Assembly (NCBI GenBank): GCA_028276075.1
Contig: JAPYXA010000001.1
Location: 1 to 29,567 of the forward strand
Length of the DNA stretch: 29,567 nt
From: Minisyncoccota bacterium
GTDB taxonomy: Bacteria; Patescibacteriota; Minisyncoccia; UBA6257; HR35
Direction: 5' to 3'
Shown here: one piece after another, positions 17,001 through 22,706 of the stretch
Layout of the letters: each line of letters starts with the position of its first letter
Numbering within the stretch: the first letter of the stretch is position 1
The notes under the pieces: generated by a model
What the model saw: only the letters and a program-made list of their open reading frames with translations
Database searches by the model: none
What the model was told of the DNA's origin: nothing
Made by a program: the position numbers and the translations under genes

Positions 17001-17417
17001 TTTAAAAATATACAATTTAGCATGATTTGGTTTATAAGTTTTTCGAATTATTAATCTATTTTCTTTTATTAAATCTATGAAAAATTTAACTTGTTCGTAA
17101 AATTCTCTTGTATCAAAATCGTCTGAATTGATAGAAATTGCTAAAGATTTGAAAAAAAGATCTAATTTTTCTTGACCTGATATACTTGAATCTCTCTCAG
17201 TAATTTCTATAAGTCCATAAGTTATCTTATCAACATTTAAACCAACTAAGATTTTTAATTTAGCAGAAGGATTGTTTTTTAACCCTTCGTACAATTCTTT
17301 TATTCCGGAAAAATAAAAGAAACCCACTAAAAATTTTAATTCATTGCTTTTGGATATTAACTCACTTATCCTATCTTTCAAATTCCCAACTCCGCTATTG
17401 GTTATAAAATTAGCCAT
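14070..17417 (-). CDS. PLD-like domain fused to SNF2-family helicase, first gene of the putative defence operon
   Basis: The 1115-aa product has an N-terminal phospholipase D/nuclease-like domain (1-180) with HAKLYIF (132-138) and GSSNLTSAGLEQ (153-164). A full SNF2 helicase core follows: Walker A VGLGKT (282-287), DEAH (361-364), TATPFNN (390-396), motif V STDRISEGFNL (792-802) and motif VI QRVGRINRIGK (822-832). The C-terminal 250 residues are helical and unassigned. Only one HxK motif is seen and its usual aspartate is not obvious, so a dimer would be needed for PLD cleavage. Helicases of this type drive DNA translocation in DISARM (DrmD) and related systems. It leads the operon, followed by the methyltransferase with an ATGA overlap. 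Confidence 0.92.
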   Translation of the reverse strand: MANFITNSGVGNLKDRISELISKSNELKFLVGFFYFSGIKELYEGLKNNPSAKLKILVGLNVDKITYGLIEITERDSSISGQEKLDLFFKSLAISINSDDFDTREFYEQVKFFIDLIKENRLIIRKTYKPNHAKLYIFKLKPGEVKNTIFITGSSNLTSAGLEQQQEFNVEISDYGSKEAEEYFDNLWEEAIQITENNIIKERLISTIENKTLIKKITPFEAYSLVLKNYLDTFSLKDVGDESIKSVMEKNGFAPYLYQIHAVKQALSIIENNNGVIIADVVGLGKTIISCLVARQLRKRGIVLCPPGLIGDEKKEKSGWRWYLEAFGLYDWRAESIGKLGNKDFIKSLKGLRDIEVIIVDEAHRFRNEDTKSYEQLKNICRDKIVILLTATPFNNRPGDILSLLKLFISPKKSTITLENNLLDKFRIFKTTFDKLGYIKKYHNLGDENKSSKAKAYYKSLFGEDEIDLRKVTQRAKYLSKQIRDVIEPVTIRRNRLDLQKNPFYKDEVKNLTEVADPQEWFFELSKEQSKFYDEVISYFNYPEEGGKFKGAIYRPFEYKAGVKYEDTEIDLSEEDNRRFQQQFNLYDFMRRLLVKRFESSFGAFKQSIENFRNITDHCLQFINKTNKFILDRDFLEKICELEPEQIEEKLKEYAQKLNEGIYPKNSDIYEIEKLKEKDLFLEDIKSDLNLFEEILKRLDALGLVNNDPKLECLINKLGEWRKIDPRRKIVIFSEYLDTVKYLKNPLQKYFNDSVLVIAGDLTKTKIEEINKNFDASYPEEKKENKYDIILSTDRISEGFNLNRAGLVINYDIPWNPVRVIQRVGRINRIGKKVFDKVYIANFFPTEKGSELVKSREIAAQKMFLIHNVLGEDAKIFDIDEEPIPSELYQRIQQNPDKIESESFYTTILNEFERIKKEYPEIVENIKNCPPRVKVAKKSDKDELLVFIKKRRLYIQKIDYNDQNKPQPVILEEIIDRIRCPKNEKLIDLSDNFWEKYEIVKELREERLPIPEASLEQKALNNIKTLLNLNNEKLSPLKEFLRTLREDITDYGTLSDYTLRRIIKLKASDDEMENTIKELEKLKDELGGENYLLKEKEKLKEISKEIIIAIENRNL

Positions 17418-17430
17418 AATTATATTTTAA

Positions 17431-17458
17431 TTTTACCATTCTATATTTAGAGTTCAAA
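17431..17458 (-). promoter_or_regulatory. Promoter of the three-gene defence operon
   Basis: On the minus strand TTGAAC (17453-17458) and TAAAAT (17431-17436) are 16 bp apart, 13 bases before the helicase ATG. The predicted leader is only about 7 nt. The divergent small gene starts at 17486. Confidence 0.5.
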
Positions 17459-17485
17459 TTTTAAAGAAAGATTTTAATAAGGAAT

Positions 17486-17743
17486 ATGGTCATAAGTTTT
17501 GAATATAGTCCTTGGTTCGCAATTTTAAAGAAACACTCTAGACTTATTAAAGAAATTTGCGAACTCGAAAAAGATAAGATTTTACAAGGAGAAAAAGCTA
17601 ATTTTGAGAAAATTCATTCTGAAATGCTCCGCACTGCTTACTTTATTCAAACCATCGAAAATATCATCAAACAAACTCCTTGGGAAGTAAAATTAAAGAT
17701 TAGGAATACTTTTCAAATAATTAATGAAGTCTTTGGGCATTAA
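17486..17743 (+). CDS. Small helical protein of unknown function (copy A, the only complete copy of a repeated gene)
   Basis: The 85-aa product is not recognised. It begins MVISFEYSPWFAILKKH and has Glu/Lys-rich helices, then IHSEMLRTAYFIQTIENI and KQTPWEVKLKIRNT. Copies B, C and D elsewhere in the window are broken versions. Conservation between copies at the protein level suggests it was once translated. AAGGA lies 2 bases before the ATG, too close for an ideal ribosome site. The last 51 bp overlap the end of the PIN gene on the other strand. After RNT this copy diverges from B and C (FQIINEVFGH against CDVLNKV and WEVLSVI), so its end may be a recombinant. It could be a free gene or part of a mobile unit. 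Confidence 0.6.
   Translation: MVISFEYSPWFAILKKHSRLIKEICELEKDKILQGEKANFEKIHSEMLRTAYFIQTIENIIKQTPWEVKLKIRNTFQIINEVFGH
17600..17631 (+). repeat. 32-bp direct repeat, copy 2
   Basis: It is identical to 6578-6609 and 18322-18353, here inside the coding sequence of the 85-aa gene, where it encodes NFEKIHSEML. Identity with copy 1 extends to 52 bp (17597-17648). Confidence 0.9.
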
Positions 17744-18142
17744 AATTTTTAATTTATGTTTAGAAGCAAAGTTTATCACTTTTTGATTTAGAAACCCTTT
17801 ATCTAAAGTTAAAAGAAAATTAACTTTTTCCTTTATTGCTGAAGCTAAAATAGGAGCATCTTTTTCTTCCACTAAATTTTTTAATTGTTTTAAATCTTTT
17901 TTATTCGGGTTATTCACAATAGAGATTTCTCCTAATGTTAAAATTTCAAAAAATCTCATTAAAAGATTAGGAAATTTTCTTTCAACAACATCTAAAAGCT
18001 CTTTTAAAATAAATTCTGAAATAAACAATTTATAACCTTTGTTTTTAGCTGAAACTAAACAATAATATGAAGCTCCTTTATTAGAAATCAAAGAAGAAAT
18101 GATAACACTTGAATCAACAAAAACTTTTTTATTGTTTTCCAT
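17693..18142 (-). CDS. PIN-domain toxin (VapC-like ribonuclease)
   Basis: Read from the ATG at 18142, the 149-aa protein begins MENNKKVFVDSSVIISSLIS, a classic PIN start. Acidic residues fit the metal-dependent ribonuclease site: D10, E48, D95 and D114 (in LTLDKGF). A longer frame starting further upstream is rejected because it would run across most of the antitoxin gene. The start overlaps the antitoxin stop by 14 bp, so the two are translationally coupled, with the antitoxin first. The 3' end overlaps the convergent 85-aa gene by 51 bp. The last residues, SIPNL, lie in sequence shared with that repeat. Confidence 0.88.
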   Translation of the reverse strand: MENNKKVFVDSSVIISSLISNKGASYYCLVSAKNKGYKLFISEFILKELLDVVERKFPNLLMRFFEILTLGEISIVNNPNKKDLKQLKNLVEEKDAPILASAIKEKVNFLLTLDKGFLNQKVINFASKHKLKILMPKDFINYLKSIPNL

Positions 18143-18302
18143 AATATTTCTTATAAATTTTTGCTCTAGATTTTTTAAGATCTTTTCTAACTTTCTCCCA
18201 TATTTTTTTGTCAACACTAAAATCAATTTTTGGGCTAATAATTGTCTTCAAAACCTTCAATTCTTTTTCTAATTTATTTATTCTTTCTAAAACTTTTACC
18301 AT
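18129..18302 (-). CDS. Short antitoxin partner of the PIN toxin
   Basis: The 57-aa product starts MVKVLERINKLEKELKVLKT, an amphipathic leucine-rich helix, and continues VDKKIWEKVRKDLKKSRAKI with a basic C-terminus (YKKYYGKQ). Size, charge, position before a PIN gene and a 14-bp overlap with it support an antitoxin role. The sequence resembles short antitoxins next to PIN genes that I recall from related genomes; no ribbon-helix-helix or AbrB motif is clear. An extended -10 lies 10 bp before the ATG, so the mRNA would be nearly leaderless. Confidence 0.8.
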   Translation of the reverse strand: MVKVLERINKLEKELKVLKTIISPKIDFSVDKKIWEKVRKDLKKSRAKIYKKYYGKQ

Positions 18303-18311
18303 CTTATTTAA

Positions 18312-18320
18312 ATTATAACA
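18312..18320 (-). promoter_or_regulatory. Extended -10 promoter of the PIN toxin-antitoxin pair
   Basis: On the minus strand TGTTATAAT ends 10 bases before the antitoxin ATG. It lies immediately beside the third 32-bp repeat, in the same layout as the hicBA promoter beside copy 1. Confidence 0.5.
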
Positions 18321-18321
18321 A

Positions 18322-18353
18322 AATTTTGAGAAAATTCATTCTGAAATGCTCCG
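18322..18353 (+). repeat. 32-bp direct repeat, copy 3 (copy D), joined to tRNA-Asn
   Basis: It is identical to 6578-6609 and 17600-17631. Its last five bases (CTCCG, 18349-18353) are also the discriminator base and acceptor-stem end of tRNA-Asn, and identity stops there. It is therefore either an attachment-site-like junction or a micro-homology joint. Confidence 0.9.
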
Positions 18354-18420
18354 GGGGCAGGATTCGAACCTGCGACATCGCGGTTAACAGCCGCGCGTTC
18401 TACCGCTGAACTACCCCGGA
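18349..18420 (-). tRNA. trnN: tRNA-Asn (anticodon GTT)
   Basis: The 72-nt minus-strand gene folds into a normal cloverleaf. The acceptor stem is TCCGGGG/CCCCGGA with discriminator G, the D arm is followed by the anticodon stem CGCGG/CCGCG with loop CTGTTAA, and the T arm is GCAGG-TTCGAAT-CCTGC. No CCA is encoded; the bases after the discriminator are CAT, so CCA must be added enzymatically. It marks the right edge of the accessory island. Confidence 0.96.
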
Positions 18421-18463
18421 ATTAAAAAATTTAGAATTTAGAGTGCATATAAATTATACAACA

Positions 18464-18901
18464 TTACCTTAAAACAATCAAAATTGCTCCAACGATCACA
18501 CAAGTTATTCCTAAAATTGCTTTCCAATTCAATGTCTCTCCTAAAATAAAAACAGAAAACAAAAGAACAAAAACCAAGCTTAATCTATCAATAACTGCCA
18601 CATTAGTTGCTGGACCGAATTTTAAAGCCCAGAAATAAAAAAGCCAAGACAAAGCACCAAAAATTCCAGATAAAACAATCCACTTCCAATCTTGAGAAGA
18701 TAAAGTACTCAGAGAAATATTTGTTAATTTTCCTAAAGATAAACTCGTTAAAACTAAAAATCCAGCCATAATTATAGCTCTTATAGTTGTTGCTAAAGTA
18801 GGATCAACGTTCTTAAGACCTAATTTTCCAAATATCGCAACTAAACTTGCTGTTATAGCTGAAAGTAAAGCAAAACTTATGTATAAAATTTTACTTGACA
18901 T
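18464..18901 (-). CDS. EamA-family transporter, single-domain (half-size)
   Basis: From the ATG at 18901 (MSSKILYISFALLSAITASL) the product is 145 aa with five hydrophobic helices. The segments NVDPTLATTIRAIIM, SGIFGALSWLFYFWALKFGP and LGETLNWKAILGITCVIVGA match one EamA repeat. Ordinary EamA/DMT exporters have two repeats (about 300 aa), so this one presumably works as a dimer, as known half-size members do. The substrate is unknown. A TTG 24 bp upstream would add eight residues but is less likely. The gene lies next to tRNA-Asn and is divergent from galU. Confidence 0.85.
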   Translation of the reverse strand: MSSKILYISFALLSAITASLVAIFGKLGLKNVDPTLATTIRAIIMAGFLVLTSLSLGKLTNISLSTLSSQDWKWIVLSGIFGALSWLFYFWALKFGPATNVAVIDRLSLVFVLLFSVFILGETLNWKAILGITCVIVGAILIVLR

Positions 18902-18956
18902 GTTATAATTTAAGAAAATTAACAAAAACTAAATTGCTAGATTAATCTTTTACTAA

Positions 18957-18986
18957 TTGACAACCAATTTTTTATTTAACTAATTA
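18957..18986 (+). promoter_or_regulatory. Candidate galU promoter
   Basis: A perfect TTGACA (18957-18962) is followed after 18 bp by TAATTA (18981-18986), a poor -10. A better-looking TATAAA at 18996-19001 is too far from it (33 bp) but could act alone. Either gives a short leader. Confidence 0.3.
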
Positions 18987-19015
18987 TGTACAAATTATAA
19001 ATCTTATTTTAAATC

Positions 19016-19897
19016 ATGAAAAAATATTTTCAAAATTTAATTAAAAAAGCGATTATACCTGTAGCGGGTTTAGGCACAAGATTTTTACCAGCCACCAAAG
19101 CTCAACCCAAAGAAATGCTGCCTATAATTGACAAACCTGTTATTCAATATATTGTAGAAGAAGCAACTTTATCAGGAATTGAAAATATAATTTTTATAAC
19201 AGGAAGGAACAAAAGAGCAATTGAAGATCATTTTGATTATATTCCAGAATTAGAAAATAAACTTTTTCAAAAAAATGAACACGAAAAAATCAATCAAATA
19301 AGATCTATATCTCATTTAGCCAATTTTATTTATGTTAGACAAAAATTACCAAAAGGAGATGGAGATGCTATATTGCAAGCTAAACATTTAATTAATAACG
19401 AACCATTTGCTGTACTTTTTGGAGACGATATCGTAATTTCTAAAAAACCATCAATTTTTCAACTTATAGAAGTTTTTAAGAAATATAGAGACTGTGTTAT
19501 AGCATTAGATGAAGTAGAAAAAAAAGAAGTAAGTCAATACGGAATAGTTAAAGCAATCAAAATAGATAGAAATATTTACGAAATAAAAGATATAATTGAG
19601 AAACCAAAACCCAATCAAGCCCCATCGAATTTAGCTATTATAGGTAAATACATTCTTATACCAGAAATAATGAATTATTTAGAAAAAATAAATTACCCTG
19701 AAGATAAAGAAATAAGGCTTGCAGATTCTTTAAAAGAAATTCTTAAGGAAAGACCTATTTATGGAGTAAAGATAGAGGGCAAAAGATATGATTGCGGAAG
19801 CAAAGTTGGCTTTGTAAAAGCTATTATTGATTTTAGTTTTAAACACCCAGAAATCAAAAAGGAGATTAAAAAATATATTAAATCATATAGAGTCTAA
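19016..19897 (+). CDS. galU: UTP--glucose-1-phosphate uridylyltransferase
   Basis: GalU makes UDP-glucose from UTP and glucose 1-phosphate for surface glycans. At 293 aa it has the usual length. The nucleotide-binding start AIIPVAGLGTRFLPATKAQP and the PKEMLPI(I)DKP sequence are complete. Also present are the metal-binding FGDD segment (after FAVLFGDDIV), IEKPKP, GKYIL and YDCGSKVGFVKA near the C-terminus. The first 12 residues form a basic leader before the Rossmann start. The gene stands alone, facing the convergent pyrH. Confidence 0.96.
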   Translation: MKKYFQNLIKKAIIPVAGLGTRFLPATKAQPKEMLPIIDKPVIQYIVEEATLSGIENIIFITGRNKRAIEDHFDYIPELENKLFQKNEHEKINQIRSISHLANFIYVRQKLPKGDGDAILQAKHLINNEPFAVLFGDDIVISKKPSIFQLIEVFKKYRDCVIALDEVEKKEVSQYGIVKAIKIDRNIYEIKDIIEKPKPNQAPSNLAIIGKYILIPEIMNYLEKINYPEDKEIRLADSLKEILKERPIYGVKIEGKRYDCGSKVGFVKAIIDFSFKHPEIKKEIKKYIKSYRV

Positions 19898-19967
19898 AAT
19901 TTAAAATTTTACTCTCAATTCTTAACTTAATTCTTTTCCAAAAATATTTACTTCTTTATTACACTTT

Positions 19968-20648
19968 TTAATATATTATAGTCCCATCAAATTTTTTATT
20001 TTCTAAATATTTCTTAAAATTTTTTAATTTTCTTCCATTTATTATTATCACTTTTAAGTTAAATTTTTTAGCTAATCTAGAAGCAATGGGATCAAAAGGA
20101 GCTGACATTCCTGGCATCCATTTTCGTTCTATAAGTTTTAAATAATATTTCCAAGAAATTTCTTTAAATGGTTTTGCATCTTTAAATCTATTTGGGTCTT
20201 TATCATAAACATAATCGACATTTGTTAAATTAATAATTGTTGGTGAATTATATGTTTTTGCAAGCAAAACTGCATCATAATCTGTACTAAAACCCGGTTT
20301 CCAACCTGCGGCGATTAAAATCTTTTCTTTAAATTTAATTTTTTCTTTAGGATTTTTAATTATTCTATAGTAGGCCACATTTCTAAAAATAGTCAAAAGT
20401 AAGTGAGCGTTAATCCTTGTTGCATGTATTCCCAACCAGTCAAGATCCTCATTTGAAATTTCTGTTAATTTTTTACTAGAGTTTTGATAATTTCTTGCAG
20501 TTTTACCTCCTCCTACAATAATAATAAATTTTTTATCTTTTTTTATTTCCTCTTGAATTATATTTTTAAAATTCCTCAAAAACTTAATATCTATTTCATT
20601 GGGGACCAATAAACTACCTCCAAGAGAGATTATAAAAAGATTATTCAT
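19968..20648 (-). CDS. pyrH: UMP kinase, archaeal-type
   Basis: The 226-aa amino-acid-kinase-fold enzyme phosphorylates UMP to UDP, feeding UTP to PyrG and GalU, both in this window. Visible motifs are SLGGSLLVPNEID (phosphate-binding), VGGGKTARNYQ, NLTNVDYVYDKDPNRFKDAK and MPGMSAPFDPIAS. The last two and the length fit the archaeal-type UMP kinase subfamily rather than the longer bacterial PyrH, which suggests ancient transfer and is, as I recall, common in Patescibacteria. It follows the DAHP-synthase-like gene by 43 bp on the same strand and may share its transcript. Confidence 0.85.
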   Translation of the reverse strand: MNNLFIISLGGSLLVPNEIDIKFLRNFKNIIQEEIKKDKKFIIIVGGGKTARNYQNSSKKLTEISNEDLDWLGIHATRINAHLLLTIFRNVAYYRIIKNPKEKIKFKEKILIAAGWKPGFSTDYDAVLLAKTYNSPTIINLTNVDYVYDKDPNRFKDAKPFKEISWKYYLKLIERKWMPGMSAPFDPIASRLAKKFNLKVIIINGRKLKNFKKYLENKKFDGTIIY

Positions 20649-20691
20649 TTTATAAAATTTTATCAGAGAAAATAGATAAAAATATAATTAT

Positions 20692-21612
20692 CTAAAATCT
20701 TCCTTCAAGTTCTCTAAATTTTGAAATCTCTTTACATAAATTTTCTAGTTCTTCAATGCTAATATGTTGATCTGTATCAGTTTTTGAAATTCCTGTCTCA
20801 ATTAAAATACCATCATATAAATAGTTTTTATCATCAATTTTCATTTTCATTGCTTTAATTGTGGCAGGTAAAATTTTATCTCGCATTTTAGGACCATAAG
20901 AATGAGACGGATCAAAAAACAATAAGCAACCTGTATGTTGTTTTACCCTCATTGCTAAATTATGAACTGGATAATTTCTATAACCTCTTTTTTCAGCTAT
21001 ATCCACTCCCCTGTGAATCAAAATGATCTTTTCTTTTTCAAGCCCTGAATAACGCACTAAACCTTCCCAGGTTTTTTCTGCTGTTGTTCTATCTTTATAA
21101 TTTTTTGAATCTGCTCTTTTTAAATAATCTCCCAACCATTTTGGATTTTTAATACCTAAATACCATTTGTTTCTTTTTATAAATTGAGACATAACAAAAA
21201 TTGGCCAACCAAGTTGATTGACCGCCGGATTCCATAAAAGCAATTTATTTTTGGGGATAATTTTTTCATATAAAATAGGCTGAAGCAAGGGATCCATAAT
21301 CTCTGTAGCTATTAATAAATTAGTCTCCTTATAAATTTTTTGCGCGATTTTCATACTTTTAAAAATTTTAATATGATGAAAAGTTTTAGTTTTTAATATT
21401 CTTTTTATGCTTTTTGTATAATCTTTAAAATCAATGCCCATTCCTTCACCATCTTTATAAAAAGAAGTTCTTGATTTAAGACCAACAACCCTTGTTCCCC
21501 ATATGCAAGGTTTTTTATATACTTTTATTTCTGCTATTTTATATATCTCTGAAAGATTTTTTAAATCAACAGAACACGGTCCAGCTATAATTTTTAAACT
21601 TTTGTTTTTCAT
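20692..21612 (-). CDS. DAHP synthetase I/KDSA-family enzyme
   Basis: Members of this TIM-barrel family condense phosphoenolpyruvate with a sugar phosphate: erythrose 4-phosphate (DAHP synthase, first step of the shikimate pathway) or arabinose 5-phosphate (KDO-8-phosphate synthase). The 306-aa product has AGPCSVD (10-16), the TRVVGLKSRTSFY segment in place of the usual K-P-R-T, ATEIMDP, ILIHRGVDIAEKRGY and the metal-site FDPSHSYG. The substrate cannot be decided from motifs, and no other shikimate or KDO gene is in the window. A TATAAT on the minus strand at 21666-21671 may be the -10 in the divergent gap shared with the Qng1-like gene. Confidence 0.8.
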   Translation of the reverse strand: MKNKSLKIIAGPCSVDLKNLSEIYKIAEIKVYKKPCIWGTRVVGLKSRTSFYKDGEGMGIDFKDYTKSIKRILKTKTFHHIKIFKSMKIAQKIYKETNLLIATEIMDPLLQPILYEKIIPKNKLLLWNPAVNQLGWPIFVMSQFIKRNKWYLGIKNPKWLGDYLKRADSKNYKDRTTAEKTWEGLVRYSGLEKEKIILIHRGVDIAEKRGYRNYPVHNLAMRVKQHTGCLLFFDPSHSYGPKMRDKILPATIKAMKMKIDDKNYLYDGILIETGISKTDTDQHISIEELENLCKEISKFRELEGRF

Positions 21613-21737
21613 TATTTATTTTTAAAAACTAAAAAATTAACTATAAAAAATCTCTATTAAAATATATTATAATATTTTTTAAAATCTTATTGATTTTTTA
21701 CTTTATTTTTTAAAATATATTAATCAATAAAAATTCA

Positions 21738-22646
21738 ATGATTATAAAAAATCTAATTTTAAGTAAAATCTCAAATTACAATTTTAAAATTATAAAAATA
21801 GAAAGCTTAAACAATGAATTTTTAAAACTTATCAACAAAAATACAAAAAAATTGGAATCTGATTACAAATTTTTAAATAAATTAAAAAAATTAAAAAATA
21901 ACCATCTTGATAACTTTGTATTTTTATTAAGAGCCCTTGATTTTAGATTATGGCAATATCCTCAAAATTGGAGATATAAAAACGAACAGGGGTTTTTTGG
22001 ATTAATGGAAAGATTAATAAAGCTGTTTGAAGTATTACAATTTAAAGAAAAGAAATATTTAGATTACAAAGCAGATTTTTCTGTTTTCAAAAAAATTATT
22101 TCTCCCCAAGAAAACATAACATTAGCCAAACTAAGATATAAAATCTTTAAAGATTGTTTAAAATGGCTTAGAAATTATGACTATAATTTCTATAATTATT
22201 TTCAAGAAAACAAAGATGCTTTTAATTTTTGTTTTAATTTATTTGAGTTAGAAAAATTTAAAGATTATTATAAAGATATTTATTTTTTAAAACCAAATCA
22301 ACTTTTATATCTAGAATATTTACTTGCTAAAAATTTAACGGAAAATTATAAAAATGAGTTAGAGATTTTAACAATTTTTGCAGATTATAAAATACCTCAA
22401 ATATTTATTAATCTCGATCTTATAAAAATTCCATTAAAATATTTGAAAATTTTAAAACAAGGTAAAATAATAAGAAAATTCTCATCTTTTGAAAATGAAC
22501 TAAGATGCGCTTCGATTTTAATAGGAGAAGAAATCAGCCAGAAACTAAAAATACCAAACTATAAAGTAGATAACATTTTATGGGAGCTTTCTCATAAAAT
22601 AAAGTTAAAGATTCCAAATCCAAAAGTAAAAACAATTTTTTATTAA
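21738..22646 (+). CDS. qng1: Queuosine salvage enzyme, DUF2419/Qng1-like
   Basis: Qng1 enzymes release free queuine from queuosine 5'-monophosphate by cleaving the N-glycosidic bond. The 302-aa product matches the family best in the C-terminal half: LTIFADYKIPQIFINL (211-226, usual FADYRVPQ), a glycine-containing loop, ENELRCASILIGEE (252-265, usual E.EIRA.SI..VE) and VDNILWEL (277-284). The N-terminal LRALDFRLWQYPQ (64-76) matches the LNFCFW segment. Overall it is divergent and Lys-rich. The strongest support is context: tgt follows by 60 bp on the same strand. No queC/D/E/F or queA/G is seen here. A plain helical protein of unknown function is the alternative. Confidence 0.75.
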   Translation: MIIKNLILSKISNYNFKIIKIESLNNEFLKLINKNTKKLESDYKFLNKLKKLKNNHLDNFVFLLRALDFRLWQYPQNWRYKNEQGFFGLMERLIKLFEVLQFKEKKYLDYKADFSVFKKIISPQENITLAKLRYKIFKDCLKWLRNYDYNFYNYFQENKDAFNFCFNLFELEKFKDYYKDIYFLKPNQLLYLEYLLAKNLTENYKNELEILTIFADYKIPQIFINLDLIKIPLKYLKILKQGKIIRKFSSFENELRCASILIGEEISQKLKIPNYKVDNILWELSHKIKLKIPNPKVKTIFY

Positions 22647-22688
22647 CCTGATTAATTTGAATTTCAAATTAGAGGAAGACAGATAATT

Positions 22689-22694
22689 TATAAT
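22689..22694 (+). promoter_or_regulatory. -10 element of tgt
   Basis: TATAAT ends 12 bases before the tgt ATG, predicting a leader of about 5 nt. No -35 at normal spacing is evident. tgt may also be read through from the Qng1-like gene. Confidence 0.3.
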
Positions 22695-22706
22695 TAAACA
22701 ATTAAG

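Noticed and set aside
18143..18226. N-terminal extension of the PIN gene starting at 18226
   Set aside because: It would be read across the antitoxin gene in another frame. The PIN fold begins at the ATG at 18142, and the antitoxin frame explains the upstream sequence.
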